From Primorskyibacter aestuariivivens (GTDB taxonomy: Bacteria > Pseudomonadota > Alphaproteobacteria > Rhodobacterales > Rhodobacteraceae), in the NCBI RefSeq assembly GCF_028023675.1, contig NZ_JAQIOZ010000006.1, positions 248,001-312,000 of the forward strand: a DNA stretch of 64,000 nt, written 5' to 3'. Of this stretch, positions 53,249-61,269 are shown in pieces. A model generated the notes under the pieces. That model worked only from the letters and a program-made list of their open reading frames with translations, was not told the DNA's origin and made no database searches. The position numbers and the translations under genes are program-made. The first letter of the stretch is position 1. Each line of letters opens with the position of its first letter.

Positions 53249-53485
53249 TCAGCCCCATTTCATGACCAGTGCCTTCACGACAGCCGCGCGGTCGCCATGG
53301 CTGCCGCCGGAGTGGATCACGTTCAGCAGCGAGCGGATCTGGATGTCGGTCAGCGCGGAAACGTCAGCGCCAGGTGCGAAGCGCTGGATTTCGCGTTCGT
53401 TGCCGACCGTGTCGAGCGTCATGGCGGAAGCCGAGGTTGCGGCACCGGCAAGGGCGAGGGCGGTGATTGCGATAAACTTTTTCAT
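53249..53485 (-). CDS. Small secreted protein, 78 aa
   Basis: Short exported protein of unknown function. Signal peptide MKKFIAITALALAGAATSASA with cleavage near residue 21. The mature 57 residues begin MTLDTVGNEREIQRFAPGAD and continue VSALTDIQIRSLLNVIHSGGSHGD, with RAAVVKALVMKWG at the end; helical and without cysteines. The ATG at 53485 is preceded by AAAGG. It lies on its own between rpsU and tRNA-Trp, with terminator behind. Similar short periplasmic helical proteins occur in Rhodobacteraceae; no domain name comes to mind. Confidence 0.75.
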   Translation of the reverse strand: MKKFIAITALALAGAATSASAMTLDTVGNEREIQRFAPGADVSALTDIQIRSLLNVIHSGGSHGDRAAVVKALVMKWG

Positions 53486-53906
53486 GGTGTTTAGCCTTTC
53501 TTGAATTGCCCCAATGGGCGTTGATTGAATTGCGTCGGCGGTTGCGTCCGACACCCATCAAGCTGGCTGGCGGGGCGTAATTTCTCAAATCACGGATCGG
53601 CTCACGCGCGCTCACTGCATTGTAGGCTTGAAGGTGAACTGGACGATGCAACCGGCAGGGCCGGATTGCTTTGCCCCCTGTATTTGCGACCGATTGGTCT
53701 GTTTCATCTGGCACCGGGGCCGCGATCAATGTGTGATCATCCCGGCCCGAGATCGCGTGGCGGCGCAAGTCACGATGTTATGTGCGATGGCGCACATCGA
53801 GAATTGTAATCAAATCTCCCGGTGCGGTGAGGCATGGCTTGCTGCTGCGCGCGGCGGCGTGATGGTTTGGCGAATGCGCGTGAATGCAAAAGCCGGAAAT
53901 CGGCTC
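53486..53906. other. Non-coding stretch upstream of tRNA-Trp
   Basis: About 420 bp without a convincing gene. Open frames here have no ribosome site and atypical composition, and the longest runs on into the tRNA. It contains the upstream region of the 78-aa gene, and a short inverted repeat ATGTGCG-N4-CGCACAT at 53780-53797. Confidence 0.5.
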
Positions 53907-53935
53907 TTGATCTCGCATCGGGGCGGTAGTATTCG
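53907..53935 (+). promoter_or_regulatory. Candidate promoter of tRNA-Trp
   Basis: TTGATC (53907-53912) and TATTCG (53930-53935) are 17 bp apart, ending 13 bp before the first base of the tRNA. The -35 box fits 4/6 and the -10 box only 3/6, but position and spacing are right for a tRNA gene start about 7 nt downstream. Confidence 0.45.
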
Positions 53936-53948
53936 ATCCCCCGGCCTT

Positions 53949-54024
53949 AGGGGTATAGCTCAGCTGGTAGAGCGACGGTCTCCAAAACCGTAGGTCGCGG
54001 GTTCGAACCCTGCTGCCCCTGCCA
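53949..54024 (+). tRNA. tRNA-Trp (anticodon CCA)
   Basis: Folds as a standard cloverleaf of 76 nt including an encoded 3' CCA (54022-54024). Acceptor arms AGGGGTA (53949-53955) and TGCCCCT (54014-54020), D-loop AGCTGGTAGAGC, anticodon stem ACGGT/ACCGT with loop CTCCAAA giving CCA, and T-arm GCGGGTTCGAACCCTGC. In alphaproteobacteria this tRNA normally lies directly upstream of secE-nusG; here a 2.3-kb protein gene intervenes. Confidence 0.97.
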
Positions 54025-54143
54025 TTTCCCAGACAAAGTTCGGGTATAAAGTGACATGTTCGGTCACGCCCGCTGCCGCGCTCTTGCCCGATCCCGTCGT
54101 TTCGGGTCACTCTGGGCAGGACGTGCCAAATGGGATTTACACC

Positions 54144-56468
54144 ATGCTCACCTGGACCCTTCGATCCGTTTCCGTGCTCGCCCTTTCGGTCGCGCTCAGT
54201 GTCAGCGCGTCGGCCGAGGGGGCGAATAATGACATCCTGTTCCAGCGCTATGATGATGGTGGCGAATACCGGGGAACCATGCGCGACGGGCTTCAGCACG
54301 GCAGCGGCGTTTACACGTTGCCAAATGGGTATCGCTACGAAGGGGAGTGGGTGGCGGGTGAAATCCGCGGGCAGGGTACGGCAGAGTTCCCGAACGGGTC
54401 TGTCTATACCGGCGCGTTCGTCAAAGGTGAACCGCATGGGCAGGGGAGAATCGTCTTCGCCGATGGCGGCACCTATGAAGGCGACTGGCGCGACGGCAAG
54501 ATCGATGGGACAGGCGTGGCGCGCTATGCCAATGGCGTCACCTATGAAGGCGCATTCCGGGCGGCCCAGCACCACGGCACGGGTGTGATGACCCGGCCCA
54601 GCGGTTTTCGGTATGAGGGTGACTGGGTCAATGGCGAGGCGCGCGGGCGCGGTGAGATCGACTATGCCAATGGAGATCACTACCGGGGCGAGGTGCGCAA
54701 TACCGAACCCTATGGACGTGGTACCCTAACGCTTGCGGATGGGCGCATGTTTGACGGGCGCTGGGTGAAAGGATTCGTTCTGGGGGGCGGGCGTATTACC
54801 GAAGCCGACGGAACCCGGACGTCAAACGGGCCGCTGACTGGCAAGGGGCGGCTTGTGCAGCCCGATGGCATGATCCTTGAAGCCGATTTTCGCAACGGCG
54901 CTCCGCATGGCATTGGCCGCGCGGTGTTTGCCGACGGCGCGATCTATGAAGGCACGTTCAACAACGGCGCGCGCGAAGGGACAGGCAAGACGACCTATCC
55001 CTCTGGCGATGTTTATGAGGGTGATTTCGTCGACAACAAGCGGCACGGAGAGGGTACATTCACGGGCACCGACGGCTACCTTTATGTCGGAGACTGGTAC
55101 GAGGGGGATATCGAAGGGCAGGGGAGTGTCACCTATCCTGATGGTTCGGTCTATGTCGGGTCCTTCATCGACGGGGTCGCGGATGGTGTGGGCAAAATCA
55201 CCTATACCGACGGCGCGACCTATGACGGTGAGTGGAAAGAGGGCGTAATCAACGGCAAGGGGATCGCGCGCTATGCCAACGGGATCGTCTATGACGGGGC
55301 GTTCAAAGAGGCCCAAACCCACGGCTACGGTGTCATGACCTATGCCGATGGCTATCGCTATGAAGGTGAGTTCGCCAATGGCACGCGCGAGGGACAGGGC
55401 ACAGCCACCTATCCCGATGGCACGGTTTACACTGGTACGTTCAGGAATGGCGAACGCGACGGACAGGGCAAGATCGTCATGGCCGACGGGTTTGCATACG
55501 AAGGTTTGTGGCAGGGCGGCGAAATCACCGGGGAAGGCGAGGCGCGATATACCAATGGTGACGTCTATCGCGGAACATTTGTCCGCGGACAGCGCGAAGG
55601 GCTCGGGCTGATCATTTATGCAGATGGCCAGAGGTTCTACGGCACGTGGAAACAGGGCGCGCTGGCCAAGCAATTGCCGGAACCGGAACCCGCCGTGGGC
55701 ATTGCAGTTGCCGAAGAAGACGAGGCACCGCAACCCGATCCCGGGATCGCCCCGGACGGCAGTCACGTGGCGTTGATCATTGGCAATGCGGCTTACGAAT
55801 ATGCGACGCGGCTTGCCAATCCGCTCAATGATGCCCGCGCCGTGGCGCAGCGCTTCACCGCCTTGGGATATGATGTGCTGCATGTCGAGGACGCGGATGG
55901 CGGTGCGTTCCGGCGTGCCCTGGGGCAGTTTTCCCAGATGGCCCTGGGGGCGGATATTGCGGTGGTCTACTACGCCGGTCACGGCATTGAACTGGACGGA
56001 CGCAATTTCCTGATCCCGGTGGATGCGCGTATGGATTCGGATGTCACCGCACGGTTTGAAACGGTGGCGCTGGATGACTTGTCCTCTGCCGCGCAACTGG
56101 CGGGCAAGCTGGGTCTGGTTCTGCTGGACGCTTGCCGTGACAACCCGTTTGCCCGTGATATGGCACGCCGGGATGGCACAAGATCGCTGAGCCGCGGGCT
56201 TGCGCCGGTCGAGGTGAACCGTTCCGGGCTTTTGATCTCTTTCGCGGCAGAAGCAGGGGCAACCGCGGCCGACAGCGCCGGGGGGCAGCATTCGCCTTAT
56301 ACCGAGGCCCTGTTGCGGGTTTTGGAGGACCCGGAACTGGAAGTGGGGCGCATGTTCCGGCGCTTGCGCGCCACAGTACGCGAGGCCACGGGCGGCAAAC
56401 AGGTCCCGATCGAGCGGATGCAATTGCCGGACGAAGATGTTTTCCTGCACCGGCGGCGCGAGGGTTAG
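54144..56468 (+). CDS. MORN-repeat protein with C-terminal caspase-like (peptidase C14) domain
   Basis: 774-residue exported or periplasmic protein. Signal-like N-terminus (MLTWTLRSVSVLALSVALSVSASA). From about residue 42 to 505 there are some 20 MORN repeats of 23 residues (pattern YEGxFxxGxxxGxGxxxYxDG), one degenerate near 225-245. A proline/glutamate linker (about 510-540) leads to a caspase-like domain from residue 541 (HVALIIGNAAYEY) with catalytic YYAGHG (His613) and LLDACRDNPF (Cys664), so the protease dyad looks intact. Blocks of MORN repeats are duplicated. It lies between tRNA-Trp and secE and is not part of the usual block. MORN repeats bind lipids or peptides; the caspase-like part would cleave after Arg/Lys or Asp. 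Role unknown. Confidence 0.88.
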   Translation: MLTWTLRSVSVLALSVALSVSASAEGANNDILFQRYDDGGEYRGTMRDGLQHGSGVYTLPNGYRYEGEWVAGEIRGQGTAEFPNGSVYTGAFVKGEPHGQGRIVFADGGTYEGDWRDGKIDGTGVARYANGVTYEGAFRAAQHHGTGVMTRPSGFRYEGDWVNGEARGRGEIDYANGDHYRGEVRNTEPYGRGTLTLADGRMFDGRWVKGFVLGGGRITEADGTRTSNGPLTGKGRLVQPDGMILEADFRNGAPHGIGRAVFADGAIYEGTFNNGAREGTGKTTYPSGDVYEGDFVDNKRHGEGTFTGTDGYLYVGDWYEGDIEGQGSVTYPDGSVYVGSFIDGVADGVGKITYTDGATYDGEWKEGVINGKGIARYANGIVYDGAFKEAQTHGYGVMTYADGYRYEGEFANGTREGQGTATYPDGTVYTGTFRNGERDGQGKIVMADGFAYEGLWQGGEITGEGEARYTNGDVYRGTFVRGQREGLGLIIYADGQRFYGTWKQGALAKQLPEPEPAVGIAVAEEDEAPQPDPGIAPDGSHVALIIGNAAYEYATRLANPLNDARAVAQRFTALGYDVLHVEDADGGAFRRALGQFSQMALGADIAVVYYAGHGIELDGRNFLIPVDARMDSDVTARFETVALDDLSSAAQLAGKLGLVLLDACRDNPFARDMARRDGTRSLSRGLAPVEVNRSGLLISFAAEAGATAADSAGGQHSPYTEALLRVLEDPELEVGRMFRRLRATVREATGGKQVPIERMQLPDEDVFLHRRREG

Positions 56469-56548
56469 GCCGGGCGGCGCACTGCGCCCTTGAAATCCCT
56501 GTCCCGGGCGCGTATCTGGCGCCCTAACTCGGTCGAGGAAGTATAAGA

Positions 56549-56746
56549 ATGGCTATGACAAACCCCCTCCAGTTCATTCAGCAGGTGCGCGCCGAAGTCG
56601 CCAAGGTCGTTTGGCCGACCCGCCGTGAAGTGCTGCTGACAACGGTGATGGTCTTTATCATGGCCACGTTGACGGCGATTTTCTTTGCGCTCGTGGACAT
56701 CCTGATCCGCTCCGGTCTTCAAGGCATTCTGGGGATGTTCGGCTAA
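56549..56746 (+). CDS. secE: Preprotein translocase subunit SecE
   Basis: Small essential SecYEG subunit, 65 residues, single-span form. Seen: QFIQQVRAEVAKVVWPTRREVLLTTVMVFIM with the conserved VxWPTRxE amphipathic segment followed by one hydrophobic helix. GAGGAAG lies upstream of the ATG; a second ATG is two codons in. Upstream the MORN/caspase gene separates it from tRNA-Trp; nusG follows after 188 bp. Confidence 0.97.
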   Translation: MAMTNPLQFIQQVRAEVAKVVWPTRREVLLTTVMVFIMATLTAIFFALVDILIRSGLQGILGMFG

Positions 56747-56762
56747 GGGGGCTGCCCCCTTG
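56746..56762. repeat. Stable hairpin overlapping the secE stop codon
   Basis: AAGGGGG (56746-56752) and CCCCCTT (56756-56762) form a 7-bp stem with a 3-nt loop, starting in the secE TAA. No T-run follows. It may be a 3' stabiliser or processing site in the secE-nusG transcript. The remainder of the 188-bp gap to nusG contains no gene. Confidence 0.45.
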
Positions 56763-56934
56763 AATTGATCGAGCAAGAGCGGTATCCACGCGGCATTCCC
56801 AAGACATCTGGCGCGTGGCGATTCGGTCGACGCGCCGATTTTTTGTTTTGGGACTGTATGCGATGACATGCTCAACGCATTGAGAACAAAAGAGTTTCGG
56901 TCGAACGGCCGGCCAACACGAAGGTGAGCGCCAG

Positions 56935-57468
56935 ATGGCAAAGCGGTGGTATTCGGTTTCGGTCCTCTCGAATTTCGAGAAGAAGATCGCCGAACAGATC
57001 AGACAGGCGACGATCGAACAGGGGCTTGAGGACCAGATCGAAGAGGTTCTGGTGCCCACGGAAGAAGTGATCGAAGTGCGTCGCGGCAAGAAAGTGACCA
57101 CCGAGCGCCGCTTTATGCCCGGTTATGTGTTGGTGCGCATGGAAATGTCGGATCAGGGCTATCACCTGATCAACTCGATCAACCGCGTCACTGGCTTCCT
57201 GGGCCCGCAAGGTCGCCCGATGCCGATGCGCGATGCCGAGGTGCAGGCGATCCTGGGTCGCGTCGCCGAGGGCGAGGAAGCCCCGCGCACGCTCATCCAT
57301 TTCGAGGTGGGCGAAAAGGTCAAGGTCTCCGATGGCCCGTTCGAGGATTTCGACGGTATGATCGAAGAAGTCGACGACGAGAACCAGCGCCTCAAGGTGT
57401 CGGTTTCGATCTTTGGCCGGGAAACCCCGGTCGAGCTGGAATACACACAGGTCACCAAACAGACCTGA
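56935..57468 (+). CDS. nusG: Transcription termination/antitermination factor NusG
   Basis: Elongation factor that binds RNA polymerase, Rho and the ribosome. 177 residues. NGN domain with [20 protein letters not shown] and [22 protein letters not shown], followed by the KOW domain with [20 protein letters not shown] and [27 protein letters not shown] precedes the ATG. Upstream of rplK in the usual order. Confidence 0.97.
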   Translation: MAKRWYSVSVLSNFEKKIAEQIRQATIEQGLEDQIEEVLVPTEEVIEVRRGKKVTTERRFMPGYVLVRMEMSDQGYHLINSINRVTGFLGPQGRPMPMRDAEVQAILGRVAEGEEAPRTLIHFEVGEKVKVSDGPFEDFDGMIEEVDDENQRLKVSVSIFGRETPVELEYTQVTKQT

Positions 57469-57477
57469 TGTGGGCGG

Positions 57478-57586
57478 TGGGTTGAAAAACCCATCCTACG
57501 GCGGTTGCGCCGTTCGTTTGTGGGAGGCGAGGGCATCGCGATGCCCGGACCGCACCACGTCAACCAGATCCCGAGGGACGCGTCCC
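57478..57586 (+). promoter_or_regulatory. Four consecutive stem-loops between nusG and rplK
   Basis: The 143-bp gap carries four perfect hairpins: TGGGTT-gaaa-AACCCA (57478-57493), ACGGCG-gttg-CGCCGT (57498-57513), GGGCATCGCGATGCCC (57531-57546, self-complementary) and GGGACGCGTCCC (57575-57586, self-complementary). The last ends 25 nt before the rplK start, close to its ribosome site GAAGGAGTTGAAAAGGAG. Likely an mRNA structure for L1/L11 control or processing; the first hairpin carries a CCTACGGC tail as at 7120-7147. Confidence 0.55.
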
Positions 57587-57611
57587 GAAGGAGTTGAAAA
57601 GGAGAAGGCCA

Positions 57612-58037
57612 ATGGCCAAGAAACTCGTCGGCAGCATGAAGCTGCAGGTGCCCGCCGGGCAAGCCAACCCGTCGCCGCCGGTCGGTCCGGCGCTGGGTCA
57701 GCGCGGCATCAACATCATGGAATTCTGCAAGGCGTTCAACGCCAAGACGCAGGACATGGAGCCCGGCGCGCCGTGCCCGACCGTGATCACCTATTATCAG
57801 GACAAGTCCTTTACCATGGACATCAAGACGCCCCCGGCGTCCTATTACCTGAAAAAGGCGGCCAAGCTGAAATCCGGTGCCAAGACTCCGTCCCGTGAGA
57901 CGGTCGGAACCGTGACCGTGAAGCAGGTTCGTGAGATCGCCGAGGCGAAGATGAAAGACCTCAACGCGAACGATATCGAAGCCGCAATGAAGATCATCGT
58001 TGGCTCCGCCAACTCCATGGGCATCGAGGTGAAGTAA
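57612..58037 (+). CDS. rplK: Ribosomal protein uL11
   Basis: Large-subunit stalk-base protein, 141 residues. Seen: [32 protein letters not shown] and [18 protein letters not shown] and the closing [16 protein letters not shown] at 57612 follows GGAG; the in-frame ATG six codons earlier is unlikely. rplA starts 1 nt after the stop. Confidence 0.98.
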   Translation: MAKKLVGSMKLQVPAGQANPSPPVGPALGQRGINIMEFCKAFNAKTQDMEPGAPCPTVITYYQDKSFTMDIKTPPASYYLKKAAKLKSGAKTPSRETVGTVTVKQVREIAEAKMKDLNANDIEAAMKIIVGSANSMGIEVK

Positions 58038-58038
58038 G

Positions 58039-58737
58039 ATGGCAAAGCTTGGAAAACGCACCCGCGCGGCCCGTGAAGCCTTTGCCGGGAAAGAGAACGT
58101 CACCGTTGAGGAAGCCGTTGAGCTGATCAAGGGGAACTCGAATGTCAAATTCGACGAAACCGTCGAAATCGCCATGGTGCTGGGTGTTGACCCGCGCCAC
58201 GCCGACCAGATGGTCCGCGGCGTTGTCGGCCTGCCCAACGGCACCGGTAAAACCGTGCGTGTCGCCGTGTTTGCCCGTGGCCCCAAGGCCGAAGAAGCCC
58301 AGGCCGCAGGTGCCGATATCGTTGGTGCAGAGGACCTGATGGAAACCGTGCAATCCGGCAAGATCGAGTTCGACCGCTGCATTGCGACGCCGGACATGAT
58401 GCCGATTGTCGGCCGTCTGGGCAAGGTGCTTGGCCCCCGCAACCTGATGCCGAACCCCAAGGTTGGCACCGTGACCATGGACGTGGCCGAAGCCGTGAAA
58501 AACGCCAAAGGCGGCGAAGTTCAGTTCAAGGTCGAGAAAGCTGGCGTGGTTCATGCCGGTGTGGGCAAAGCCTCGTTCGACGCCGACAAACTGGCCGAGA
58601 ACATCCGTGCTTTCGTCGGCGCGGTGGCCAAGGCCAAACCGTCGGACGCCAAAGGTGCTTACATGAAAAAGATCTCGCTCAGCTCCACAATGGGCCCGGG
58701 CGTGTCGGTGGCGGTTGACTCGGCACACGCTGAGTAA
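58039..58737 (+). CDS. rplA: Ribosomal protein uL1
   Basis: L1-stalk protein and translational repressor of its own operon in many bacteria. 232 residues. Seen: [68 protein letters not shown] and [18 protein letters not shown]. Starts 1 nt after rplK and ends just before a terminator, so rplKA is a unit that does not continue into rplJ. Confidence 0.98.
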   Translation: MAKLGKRTRAAREAFAGKENVTVEEAVELIKGNSNVKFDETVEIAMVLGVDPRHADQMVRGVVGLPNGTGKTVRVAVFARGPKAEEAQAAGADIVGAEDLMETVQSGKIEFDRCIATPDMMPIVGRLGKVLGPRNLMPNPKVGTVTMDVAEAVKNAKGGEVQFKVEKAGVVHAGVGKASFDADKLAENIRAFVGAVAKAKPSDAKGAYMKKISLSSTMGPGVSVAVDSAHAE

Positions 58738-58760
58738 ACCCGGCTGACAGTTGGATTGGG

Positions 58761-58791
58761 AAAGGCGTCCTGCGGGGCGCCTTTTCTTTTT
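58761..58791 (+). terminator. Rho-independent terminator after rplA
   Basis: AAAGGCGTCC pairs with GGGCGCCTTT (10 bp, one G-T pair, 4-nt loop), followed by TCTTTTT. It lies 23 nt past the rplA stop and separates rplKA from the following accessory genes. Confidence 0.85.
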
Positions 58792-58910
58792 GTGTGGTTG
58801 TCCGTTGTGCGGAGGAAGCAGACATGTGTGTTTGCCGATCTGGGTTGTGGAAGCTCACATCAAGGCTGGAAGACTCCACTAGGAAATTTGTTTCGCCCGC
58901 CAGGCCTTGA

Positions 58911-59210
58911 TCACTCGGTTTTAGCAAGCGCGTCAGCACCTTTTGGGGAGCAATCTTCCACGAAGGTCCATTCCGGCTTGGCGTTTTCTTCGCGGATCAG
59001 GTCGATCACCCGTGCATACCGATCGCCATACTGCTGCAGCATCGTCACTCGCGCGGCAACATCAGCGGACAGTTCGACCGGCTCTCCATTCACGGCCAAC
59101 ACTGTGGTCGGCGGGCAGGTCTTGGGGGCTGCCTGTGAGCCACTTATGCCGACTGTCATCGAAAGCGCGAAAGTGGCGACAAAGGCTGTGGATTTTGCAA
59201 TACTTGTCAT
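58911..59210 (-). CDS. Small secreted protein, 99 aa
   Basis: Exported protein of unknown function. Signal peptide MTSIAKSTAFVATFALSMTVGISGSQA, cut near residue 27. Mature part begins APKTCPPTTVLAVNGEPVELS and ends WTFVEDCSPKGADALAKTE; two cysteines may form a disulfide across a short helical hairpin (AARVTMLQQYGDRYARVIDLIR). ATG at 59210 has GGAGG at 5-nt spacing; an ATG four codons upstream is less likely. It is divergent from the winged-helix/TPR gene, a 103-bp gap apart, and both sit between rplA and rplJ. Confidence 0.7.
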   Translation of the reverse strand: MTSIAKSTAFVATFALSMTVGISGSQAAPKTCPPTTVLAVNGEPVELSADVAARVTMLQQYGDRYARVIDLIREENAKPEWTFVEDCSPKGADALAKTE

Positions 59211-59313
59211 CGTGTCCTCCATTGGTTGGGTAAGAAGCGCCCTTTGACGGCGAGCGCGTTCCTCCAGTGGGGCCTCAAAGCGACAGCGAAAGTCACGAAA
59301 GCGGGCACGAAAA

Positions 59314-60930
59314 ATGCCGAAATCGAATCAGGTGATTGATATCAAAGGGTTTCGTTTTCATCAGCGATCAGTTGAACTGCATGACCCCGACGGCAATTTG
59401 GTGCCCTTGCGCCCGCAATCGCTCCGCGTTTTGTCTGTTCTGAGCGAGCGGGCCGGGGAACTTGTCTCAAAAGGCAGCCTTATGGAACGGGTCTGGGCGG
59501 ACACCCACGTGACCGACGATAGCCTTGTCCAGTGCATCTCGGAGATCCGCAAAGCACTTGGTCCCGAGGCGGGCGCTCTCCTGCGCACCGTGCCGAAACA
59601 GGGCTATCGCCTCGAGGTGTCGCGCGCGCGGCCACGTCGCCCGTCCCTGCTCACTACAGTTCGGATCGCCGTTCTGACCACCTTGGCGGCTCTCGCGCTT
59701 TTGGCGCTCTTGCTCACTCCTCGTCAGCAAGCCGCATCGGAGGTCCAGTCGATCGCTGTTCTGCCTTTCGAGAACCTCAGCGGCCTAGCCGGGCAGGCCT
59801 ACTACTCCAATGGCCTTGCAGAGGAGCTCATCGTAAATCTCTCAAGAATCGCCGATCTCAGGGTCGTGTCGCGGGCAGCGTCCTTTTCTGTTGCGCAGAG
59901 TGTGAGCGATCCGCGACAGGTCGCTCGGGAATTGCAGGTGTCCTACCTCGTAGAGGGCAGTGTGCGCCGCGAGGGTGAGACCCTACGGATCACGGCGGCG
60001 CTAATCGACGGCGCAAACGGCGAAAACATCTGGGCTGACAGCTATGCGGGGGCCGAAGCCGATGTGTTCGATTTCCACGAGACGGTCCTCTCCGAAATCG
60101 TGCGTGTGTTGTCGGTCCGGCTGTCCCGGCAAGAGCGTGAACGCCTGGGCGTTCGGGGCACGCGCGATGTCGATGCCTTTGAAAACTACCTTCGAGGCAG
60201 AGAACTGGCCAGCTTCCTGACCGCGAGCCAAAATGAACAAGCAGAAGAGGCCTTTGTCGAGGCTATACGACGCGACCCAGATTACGCCGCAGCCCACGCG
60301 CAGCTTTCTATCGTGCTCAGCATGCGGGCCGAGTACGGCTGGACAAGCGATGTGACGAACACCTTGGCGAGGGCGGTGCTGCATGCGGAACGGGCGGTGG
60401 CGCTGTCGCCCGATCTGCCCTTTGCTCATTTCGCGCTCGGACGGCTTTTGTCCCGAAGTTTTATCGCGGACCTGGCGGGGGCCAGCGCCGAATTCGAGAG
60501 GGCCATCGAACTCGACCCAAACTATACGGACGCTTACGCTTTTTACGCGATCGTGCAGGTGGCAGCTGGACGGGCAGAGGATGGGCTGAACACCATCTCG
60601 GAGGCCTTCGCCCGCAATCCCGTTCCCCCATATTGGTACTATATGCCGCTTGGACTGGCCAATTTCTACCGCGGCGACTACGAAGCAGCAGAGGCTGCGC
60701 TGACTGAACTTCTCCAGCGCAATCCGAACCTCCAGAATGCGCTGCGGATCCTGATCGCAACTTATGGTCATATGGGACGGCTGGACGACGCCGAGTGGCT
60801 GGCCATGGAATACGAGGCCTTGGGCGTCCCCGCCACGATTTCTGAAATCATGCAGGTGATGAACATCGAGCACCCTCCCTACCGAGAGGCGGTCATTGAC
60901 GGGTTGAGACTTGCCGGCCTGCCAGAATAG
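59314..60930 (+). CDS. Membrane-anchored winged-helix regulator with TolB-like/TPR sensor part
   Basis: CadC-like architecture, 538 residues. Cytoplasmic OmpR-type DNA-binding domain (residues about 10-100: LVPLRPQSLRVLSVLSERAGELVSKGSLME, TDDSLVQCISEIRKALG, TVPKQGYRLEV), a single transmembrane helix (about 112-135), then a periplasmic TolB-N/FlgO-like domain (SIAVLPFENLSG, LAEELIVNLSRI, LVEGSVRREGETLRITAALID) and TPR repeats to the end (DPDYAAAHAQLSIVL, LDPNYTDAYAFYAIVQVA). Could sense an envelope signal and regulate a gene nearby, such as the divergent secreted protein. Signal and targets unknown. Its position splits rplKA from rplJL. Confidence 0.87.
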   Translation: MPKSNQVIDIKGFRFHQRSVELHDPDGNLVPLRPQSLRVLSVLSERAGELVSKGSLMERVWADTHVTDDSLVQCISEIRKALGPEAGALLRTVPKQGYRLEVSRARPRRPSLLTTVRIAVLTTLAALALLALLLTPRQQAASEVQSIAVLPFENLSGLAGQAYYSNGLAEELIVNLSRIADLRVVSRAASFSVAQSVSDPRQVARELQVSYLVEGSVRREGETLRITAALIDGANGENIWADSYAGAEADVFDFHETVLSEIVRVLSVRLSRQERERLGVRGTRDVDAFENYLRGRELASFLTASQNEQAEEAFVEAIRRDPDYAAAHAQLSIVLSMRAEYGWTSDVTNTLARAVLHAERAVALSPDLPFAHFALGRLLSRSFIADLAGASAEFERAIELDPNYTDAYAFYAIVQVAAGRAEDGLNTISEAFARNPVPPYWYYMPLGLANFYRGDYEAAEAALTELLQRNPNLQNALRILIATYGHMGRLDDAEWLAMEYEALGVPATISEIMQVMNIEHPPYREAVIDGLRLAGLPE

Positions 60931-61014
60931 AAGCCTCAAGCCTGCACCATATACTGAAACATGGTCACTGGGTTGCGATGGTTTCGGCTCACAGCGAGCG
61001 TTACATCACCGCTC

Positions 61015-61043
61015 TTGACCCTAGGCCAATCCCGTCATACTCC
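61015..61043 (+). promoter_or_regulatory. Candidate promoter of rplJL
   Basis: TTGACC (61015-61020, 5/6) and TACTCC (61038-61043, weak) are 17 bp apart, 227 bp upstream of the rplJ start. A separate promoter is expected because a terminator and two other genes lie between rplA and rplJ. Confidence 0.4.
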
Positions 61044-61195
61044 ACACCCTGCACTTCACCCGCGATTCGCGGGCTGGGATGCAAATCGTCCAAGACGGTG
61101 GGTGGGGACATATCCCCTTAATCTCCTGCCTGAGACGGGAAGAGACCAGATTGGCCGAGGGTATTTCCTCGGGCGCTCTTGGCGGACCCCCGTAA

Positions 61196-61262
61196 AAGTG
61201 GACCTGAACGCCGGGTGTAAGCCCGGCAGAACTGAGCCGGGGGGCAACCCCCAATATTGGAG
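61196..61262 (+). promoter_or_regulatory. Probable L10 leader (rplJ mRNA autoregulation)
   Basis: Two stems directly upstream of rplJ: GCCGGG (61210-61215) with CCCGGC (61222-61227), and GGGGG (61240-61244) with CCCCC (61248-61252). An earlier stem CCCGCG-att-CGCGGG lies at 61059-61073. The L10 protein in complex with L12 represses translation through such leaders in many bacteria. The rest of the 339-bp gap 60931-61269 holds the candidate promoter and no gene. Confidence 0.4.
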
Positions 61263-61269
61263 TGAAACT

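Noticed and set aside
53525-53809. 94-codon plus-strand frame upstream of tRNA-Trp
   Set aside because: Arg/Gly/His-rich with no ribosome site or domain; best read as non-coding.
53778-54680. 300-codon minus-strand frame across tRNA-Trp and the MORN gene
   Set aside because: It is antisense to the tRNA and to the MORN repeats; the string RTRDLRFWRPSLYQLSYTP is the well-known spurious translation of an antisense tRNA.
54822-56450. 542-codon frame antisense to the MORN/caspase gene
   Set aside because: A mirror frame caused by high GC at third positions and the repeat structure; no ribosome site, and the sense strand has clear domains.
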